Source of the DNA: an uncultured Lachnospiraceae bacterium
Lineage (GTDB): Bacteria > Bacillota > Clostridia > Lachnospirales > Lachnospiraceae
Direction of reading: 5' to 3'
DNA length: 54,843 bases
Assembly (NCBI GenBank): GCA_947630875.1
Contig: CANRJG010000009.1
Coordinates: forward strand, 1-54,843
In this document: one piece after another, positions 36,001 through 45,000 of the stretch
Layout of the letters: the number at the start of each line of letters is the position of its first letter
How positions within the stretch are numbered: position 1 is the stretch's first letter
Notes under the pieces: generated by a model
What the model saw: only the letters and a program-made list of their open reading frames with translations
The model's database searches: none
What the model was told of the DNA's origin: nothing
Translations under genes and position numbers: made by a program

Positions 36001-39000
36001 GCTGAAAGATGTGCCGGCGCTGGAGATTGTTTATGATAATTCCGGCGATCAGCCGAAGCTTTCCGTGGAACTGAACGATCCGGATCAGGCTGTGACCTCA
36101 GGGGAGATTACCCTGTTGGACGGCGTTCAGACAGTACGGCAGCAGGCACTTTCATCCGGAACCAATGCCATCGATCTGAGCAAACTGCAGAACAACCATT
36201 TGTATAATTTAACCGTTTCGGCCAAATATGACCGGGATGGGGATCAGGATACCGCGACGAACAGCGATGTGCTCGTGATCAGCAAGGAAATCGTGATTAT
36301 CAGCGATTACCACTTCTCACTGCAAAATCTGAAACTGGTGTCGCTGGATCCGGAGGAAAAAACGGCAACCCTTTCGTTTGAAAGCGCCAATATTTCCAGT
36401 GTGCACACCCTGACCCATGTGCGGATCAACGATCAGGACTATCCGGTGGAAAAACTGCAGCTGCTGGAAGAAAACGAATTTGGATACCGTTATCAGTACA
36501 ACGTGACGGTACCTTATGAAACGGAAGAAAGAACTGCCTTTACATTGACGGAAGCGTTGCTGGACAATCAGAAACGGTTCACGGATCTGACGGAATCCGT
36601 GGTCATCTTTAAGGACACACCCGTCGCGGAAGACGCGGCGCTGACCATTGATGATACTGGGCACTGCAGCCTGTCCTTCCAGGTAAAGGATCCGGATCAG
36701 ACCCTGACGAAAGTCAGCGTTCTGCTGACCGACTGGAAGGGCGATACCCTCGAACAGAAAGATTGTACCGTACCTGCGGACGGAAATTGTCAGGTTGCAT
36801 TTAGGGAACTGGCCGAACATGCCGGAAAGTATCAGGTGCAGATCCTGGCAGAGTACGATCTGGCGGATGGCGCCGGTCTTGTGCAGGATGCCCTGCTTGG
36901 AACCGCTGAAGCGGAAATCGAAATTGAGATCCAGCGGGCGACGGCAGATCCCACCCGGGCCTATGTGGAAAAAGGCAGCGTGGCAGAGATTGCCTATACG
37001 GTGGCTGACAATGTCCGGTATCAGGTGAAGAACGCAGAACTGACCATCACCACACCGGATGGACAGGAAGAAACCGCCGTTTATGATGTGGAAGTCCTTT
37101 CGGAAACACAGGAAACAAGCGAATTTAAAGTAAAACTGACTCTGCCTCAGACGCCGGGCGTTGAAAAGGTGGCTTTGTCTAAGATCAACTATATGGATCC
37201 CAGAGAACAGATCGACGCGGTCTATTCCGCTTCTGTAAGCAACTGTATTACAGAACTGGAAGTGCTGAAAGACCAGCCGCAGATTACAGACTATGCCATG
37301 AATCTGCAGGGTAGGATGATGCGCTTTGCGGTAGTGGATCCGGATACGGCGATGCAGTCTGTGAAAGCAGAAGCTGTCGCGAAAGCAGACAGTGCAGCCG
37401 TCAGCTTGCCATTGACGCAGGAAAACGGCGTTTATACCGCGAATCTGTCTCAACTGAATAACAGCGTTTATACCCTTCGGATCAGCCTGGCCTATGACCG
37501 GGATCAGGATTCGGAAAACATCATGAATCAGAACACCCTGACGATGGAGAAGGAAGTGGATTTCTCCGTTTATTACGGTGCGACCCTGCAGAGTACCGCA
37601 TTGCAGCGGCTGAATCTGCAGGAGCAGCAGGCCTACATTGACTTTACCGCAGCGGTAACGGAAAATGGCGCAGCCAGTGATTTGTCGGTGGAAAGCGCGT
37701 GGGTCAATGATACCGCATATCCGGCGAGTAAAAACGGAGAGGTCTATACCATCATGGTACCGTATCAGCCGGATACGCCGCAGGAGATCGTCATCCAGGC
37801 GGTAAGTCTGGCGAACGGCGAAACCATTGCCTGCAGTGATAACAATCGGGTAGCACTCTATCTGACCGCGCCGACAGTTTCTGATCTTACCCTTACCCTT
37901 GCAGAGAACAGGATCAGCGCATCCTATACGCTGACAGATGAGGCAGGTATTTTACAGAATCTGCAGGCCGTGCTGAAAAACGCCGCAGGAGAGGAACTTG
38001 GCCGCATCTTGGAGGTCTCTGCAGCAGAAGGTAAGGGAACGGTTTCCTTTACCGAGGTTCCGGTGACGAAGGCCGGTACCTATACCGTCAGCCTGCTGGG
38101 CAGCTACCAGCGTAATGACGGTGTGACCCATGAAAATGAAGAATTAAAGAGTGCCAATCTGACCGTTGCCACGCGGACCAAACTGACACTGCAAGCGACC
38201 AACAGGTACGTGGAAAAGGGAGCGCAGGTGCCGGTGACGGTAAGCGTAGAAGATAATACGGACCGGCGGCTGACGGCTGTGGAAATAAGCGGTACAGAAT
38301 ACGAAGCCACGGCAGTTGCGGGCGCGGCAGACAGCTATGTCATTACCCTGACGGCGCCCCAGACGGCAGGACCGGTTTCCTGGCAGGTAACGAAAACCAT
38401 TTATGACGGCGCGGTGGAGGTGGAGCCTCAGACAGAAGCGCTGCAGCTGGAAGTCTTAAAGACAGCACCTGCAGTCAGCGGATATATTATGAATCCGGAC
38501 AGCAGAGTCTTAAGTTTTACGGTCACAGATCCGGATGAAACGCTGCTGGGCGGCGGCATTTACCTCTGCGGCAGTGATGATTCAGAGAAACAACTGGAAT
38601 CCATCGATCAGGCACAGACCTACAGCATCAGCGTGGATGAGGAACTGTCGGATGGCGTAGACTACCATGTGGAAATCCGCTTAAGCTATGACCTGGATCA
38701 GAACAAGCAGGCAGAATCCGAAAACTATCAGAAGGATGCGCTGATTCATTCCGCGTTGCTGGAATTTGTCTCCGATCAGGAGATCAATATTGAACATATT
38801 CAGGTGACGGCAGTGGATCAGGTCAATAAGACGGTGAATATCACCTTCCAGGCGGATGGAGATAATTACCATCACATCACCGACGTCGCCATCGAGGATG
38901 TGGAGTATCAGGCCGCATATGACGAGACGACCGACACATATACGGTGGAAGGCATCGCCTATGAAGGAGAAGACGGAACACGCCAGATCTTCCTGTTCAA

Positions 39001-42000
39001 CCGTTTTGTATTGGAAACCGGTATGACAGTGGAAGTGACAGATGAAAACTGCAGCTTCGTCATCTTCCGGACCGTGCCTGTTGTAGAGAATATGCAGGTA
39101 GCCGTGGACAAGGGAAATGCAGACGTTTCCTTTACCTTAAAAGACGAGGAAAAAACCGCATCGCAGGTTTACGTTTCCCTGCGCAGAGAGAAATTTAACA
39201 GCGTTTACGGAAACTATGATACGGAAATCATGGATCGGGAAATCGTCACAGAGCAAAACGGCAGCTATCATGTAGTACTGCAGGTCACGGATCTGGAGAA
39301 CTCCTATGATTTCTTTGTTGATGTGGCGGCGGATTATGAGGTGACAGACGGAGAAACGCACATCGAAGAAACCCTGTCGTCTCAGGCAGCCGAGGTGAAG
39401 ATCACCGCTTCCATTCTGGATGACTCCATTACTTCACCCCAGAACAATCTGGGCGGAGATGAAGTCGGTGAGATCGTGAAAAAGAAACAGAAAGTGCGGG
39501 TGGCCTTTGAAGTCGCGGATAATACCGAATACGACATTTCCCGCATGATGATCAATGGTCAGATGTATACGGCGGAGAAGGATCGTCCGACGGATCGCGG
39601 CAATATTTATCTGGTGGATATGGAAACTTCGGAGGAAGCCGGAGCACGGTCCTTCCATGTGTCTAAAATGTACTACGGCGCCACCAAGGATGCGGATGTG
39701 GACTATGATACGAAGAAACTCACCATCTTAAAATCTGTGCCCACCCTGACAGATTATGTAGACGGAGGCACAGAGGATCATCCCTTCCTGTCCTTTACCT
39801 TCTCGGATCCCGACGGCGCATTGCTGCAGGAAACCGCGGACTTCCAGATTTTAGATGCGAACAAACAGGTGAAGGAACACAGGCAGCTGACGCCGGGACA
39901 GTCCTATCGTATCGATATGGATGATTACGCAGACGGCATCTATACCGTGATCGTGACAGCGTCCTATAACATTTACGACGATCCGTCGAAGGCACAGATG
40001 AACCAGAGCCTTCTGAAAGACAGTCTGCTGGGTCGGGAAAGAAGGATCCAGATCATCAAAGGCTATCATTTCAAGGCCGACATCATGCCGGTGGAAATGG
40101 CAGCCGCAGGCATGGGATACATGTTCCATGTGGGAATCCTGGATATCAAAGACGACCTCGATGTAAAAGGCTTTAAGCTTCTGAAGCTGCATCAGAAGGA
40201 AGACGGAAACTACGAGGTCAGCGAAACCTATACGGAAAACGGACAGCTGTTTTTACCGTACAATAATAAGGATACCGGTATGACGGACTATGACGGCTGG
40301 ATTTATGACTGGCAGTATGAAAAGGGCGTTACTTATGTCCTCTTTGAATCCTTTACCTTAAGCGACGGTACGGAAATCATTCAGGATTTCTACTCCAGCT
40401 ATTCTGTCGTCAACAAAACGCCGGAGGCTACCGGCGTGAAGCTGCAGGAAGACAGCATCAATGATACCGTCACCGCCACCGCAGTCATTACGGATACAGA
40501 CCAGACCATCAACCGGCTGGAATTTCGTCTGAAAGCGGCCAACGGCAGACTGCTGGGGGATGAATTTATGAACCGTAAGGAAGTGCAGGAAGTCATGACT
40601 TCCCAAAACGGGCAGTTCGAGATGGTATTCGATAAGGAAATGCCGCTGACCAGCCAGTACAGACTGGAAGTCATTGCGGAATATGATATGGAAGGCCGGG
40701 GCGAAAGTTTCCGGAAAACCACCATGGGAACCGCTTCGCTGAACGCGAAGGAACGTGTCGTAATCCGGGAACACCAGATCAGCAATTCCTATCCGGAAAA
40801 AGGAGAGGATCTGGTACTCGGCTACAGGATGGTGCACAACTTGGCTGCCGGCATCGAAATTGTCGGTATGGTCGTTAACGGAGAGGTGCTGGATATCAGC
40901 TCCACCGAGGGTGACTGGTATCGGTTCAGAGTTACCGCGCCGGTTTCTGCCGGCACCTGTGATTACACGGCTTCCGCTATCGTGCTCAGCAACAAAGAGT
41001 ATGCGCTGGAAAAGAAAGAAGGAGAATATAACCTGCAGCCTACCGATACCGTGGATGTTCTGAAGGATGTGCCCTATGTGGAATCCTATTCCATGGATAC
41101 GGATTACAGCAATGCTTCGGCTGACCTTACGGTGACGCTGGCCGATCCGGATCATGCGCTGCTGGAGGGCAACGAAGGCCTGGCGAAGGTCAGCGGCATA
41201 CAGAAGGATCTGCATGCAGGCACCACTACCGTCACCTTTAACGGCCTGACAGTAGATCGGGCGCTGCAGATGGATATTATGGGCAATTATGACCGGGACA
41301 GCAATCCGGATAATGGAGCGAACGGATACAGCAAGAGCCTGCTGGTCAACGAAACACCATTAGACTTTATGCTGCTGTCGGATTACGGTCTGCAGATCAA
41401 AGATCTGGAGGTGACAGACAGTGAAGGCAGGGCGTCCGCGTATTTCGAAAAGGGCGCGCGCATGAACCTGCGTTTTACGGCTTCCAACAAAGCAAATGAA
41501 GATTTGAAATCCATCACGGTACAGGGCAGCAGCTATGACGTAACAAAAGAGAAGGACGGAAGCTATACGGCACAGATCAACGGAGATACCAGAGCCGGCA
41601 AGACTACGGTAGCCATTGATCAGGTGATGCTGCAAAGCGGTCAGACCCTGTCCGGCAGCGATGCCAACGACAGAGCAGATGTGGAAATTCTCAAAGATGC
41701 GGTATCGGTAGAGAAGTTCCGCCATACCAGCACAGAGGACACTGTGACCATGGATATCAGCCTCAAAGATGAAGATGATTCCCTCATTGGCGACACTGCC
41801 CAGGTAACGGTCGCAGAACCCGCAAACGGTAAAACCGTGGCTTCTTCCACTATTACGGTCGGAAAGGAAAATGAAATTTCCTTTACCGCCGGAGACAGCA
41901 GAAAATATGACGTCAGTATCGTTGCGGATTATCAGCGGGATGCGGACGGTACACAGACGCATCAAAATGAGGAAATCTATCATAAGACGGTGTCCATGGA

Positions 42001-45000
42001 CGACCGCAGCATTGAAATGAAAGAAATCCTGAATGTGAGTCTGTTTAAGATTGAAAACGGCAACCGGGTTCCTGTAGAGACCATCGATTATGACGACTTT
42101 GTTGCCCATCAGAAAGATTACGTCGTGAAAGTGGACATGACAAATCTGCCCTCGTTCTACAGCACGATTGAAGATTATGAAAAAACAGAAAATCAGCTGA
42201 TTTTAAAGATTAGCTATGAAGGCCTGGTGTCTTACCATGGAGAAATCGTGGATACGGAGTATCTGGAGATCGCCTATGATTCTCTGGGAGAAAATCTGTA
42301 TGCTTACGAAGGCTCCTTTGAGGCGCTGATGAAAGCGATGCAGGCAGAACCGGATGGTAATTTTGTGCTGGATAAGGATTACGACGCATCGACATATCAG
42401 CCGGATACCAATACTTACCTGGGGAATGTGGTATTCCGCGGAAAACTGGATGGAAACGGACATACCATCAGCAATCTGAACAAGGCGCTGTTCTATACGA
42501 TGGAAGACGCGGAAGTAAAGAACCTGTATCTGACGGATATTGTGCTGACAGCCGCCAGCGATGTGCGCGGTACGCTGGCTACCTCGGCGAAACGCAGCAA
42601 TGTGAAGAACGTGCATATGGATCGTGTGAATCTGACAGCGGAGCAGTCCGTGAATCCCGGATACGGCGCCTTTGGCGGTCTCATCGGAGACGTGTATGAC
42701 AGCACCGTCATCGAAGAGTGCAGCGCCACCAACGTTCAGGTATCCAATTTCTGGCTGAGCCAGATCGGCGGCACACTGGTACGGTCCCTGAACAATTCCA
42801 CCATTCGCAACTGCTACACAGAAGGTGTCGCCAGTGGCGGCTGGTGGGGCAATGCCGGTATTGCCGGATCGGCGGATCAGAACGCAAGAATTGAAAATTG
42901 TATTGTCAACTTCTCGCTGACGCCGTCCATTTCCGAAACTTCCAATGCCAATATTGTGGGTCAGTCCAATAACGCTACCCTGATTAACAATATTTCCATT
43001 GCCCGGAAGAATTCCGGTCATGTACGAAAGGTATGCGGCGGTGCGCTGAGTGGGGGTTCGTCCAATAACTACCAGCTGTCGGATGTGGCCGGCACCGACG
43101 TGACCTTTGACAGCGTACAGAGCATTACCAGCGCGGACTTGAGCGAAAGCTTCTATAAGGATCGGCTGCATCTGGATCCTGCCATCTGGGATATGACAAA
43201 TGCGTCCGCAACGCAGATTCCCACTTTACGGGGCAACCGGCAGAACGCGCCTTATGTACCGGAATACGACCGGCTGAATACCGCATCGGATTATTATGCG
43301 GACAAGGAAATTGCTTACAGCAATCTTTATAAGCTGACGCCGTTCTATGACGCTTCCTATATTCTGGCGGATGCGGCGAAGATCGATTCCGGCGATACGC
43401 TGAATACGAAGATGATCAACGGCGTGATTCCTTACGACACAGACGGCAATATTCTGTATGTACTGGATACGCAAAACTATGACAGAATCGCGAAAATCGC
43501 TTTGGTTTACAGCGATCTGACCATGGAGGAATATTCAGTCAGCTTTGATACCTACTTCGGCGACATAGCCTGCTACGATATTCCGGATCTGGGTTTGAAG
43601 TACACCTTCAACCATTATGTGATCAATACGGCGTCGCCGCTGATCGATGAAATGGTCAGCTATCTGAAGAATCAGGGAAGCTACACACGGGCGCTGGATT
43701 CGCTGACGACAGCCAGAGACAGCAATACTTATAAGAATTATTATGATGAATTTATGATGTCAGACGAGAGTCTGCGTGCATTTGTCATCAAAGTACTGGC
43801 CAACTGCGATTACGCGGTGACCGGAAACAACGCCACGGTGAATACGGCGATCCGGGAGGAACTGCTGGCCAACAACCGTCTGAAAGAGCTGTTGTATACA
43901 TACAACTATTTCATGCGCTGGTATAATTTCAATATCGGAGCGTTCAACATTGCGGATATGACCATGTTTAAGGGCGATATCTTCAATGCCAGACTGAATT
44001 TAAATACCATGACAGCGTCGTTGCTGTCCAATCCGGCCAGCACCATGCGTACCGGAGCAACACAGGAATTTTACAGCGCTTATATCGGCGGTTATACAGG
44101 CATTGCCACGCTGCCGGAATACCTGAATTATTTCATTGAATCCACGCATCTGTATACAGATGTAAACGACTGGTTTACGGAGAACTTCAGCGGGTATATC
44201 AGGGAAATGAAGATGGATCCGATTCCGGGACTGGAGGACATTCGCTATGACGAGCTCAAGTACCGTGCATGGGAGCATCTGGCCGTTCGTTCCAACCTGC
44301 TGCTTCCGCTGATTACGGCGCCGAAGCGTTCAACGTATATTATTTCCTATCCGACGACCATTGCAATCGGCGCGACCCGCTGCTACATCAAGGATCCTGC
44401 CGATGAAGAACAGTACGCGCAGTTTGAGAGAAGCGCAGACGGCTGGGCGGCGCTGATGAAACAGTACTACAATATGTATCTGGGCATCTTAAGCGGCGGC
44501 GGAACGGATGTGGTAGATCTGTTCAATTCCAAGGACGATGTGGTACATGACAATACCCACGTCTACGAAAGCGCGGAAGCAGAGGGCAGAGTCTGGGCGG
44601 ATGTACCGAGGACAACGGAGCCTTACCATAAATGGGTAGCGGAACCTACGGGATATTACTATTATCATCCCGACAATTACGCCGTTGCCAATGGCTGGCG
44701 GATCAGCTACGCTCAGGGCAATTACTTTGGCAACATGCTGCTGTACAGCCACGAAGCGGCGCACAATCAGGACGGTGCCATTTTCTTCAAAGGAAAAGGC
44801 AGAAGAAAGGGAGCAAATGCGGAAAGTTATACCACCAGCTTCTTTACCCAGTCCTTCCCGGATGGTTCGCCGCAGATCAACGGCACCTATCTGATGGATG
44901 AAAACAGCAGCGCGGCCAATAACCTGACGCCGGAACGGATCAATACCACGGCGAAGATCGACGACTTCTACGAGAAGATGTTCGATACTTCCAATTATCT

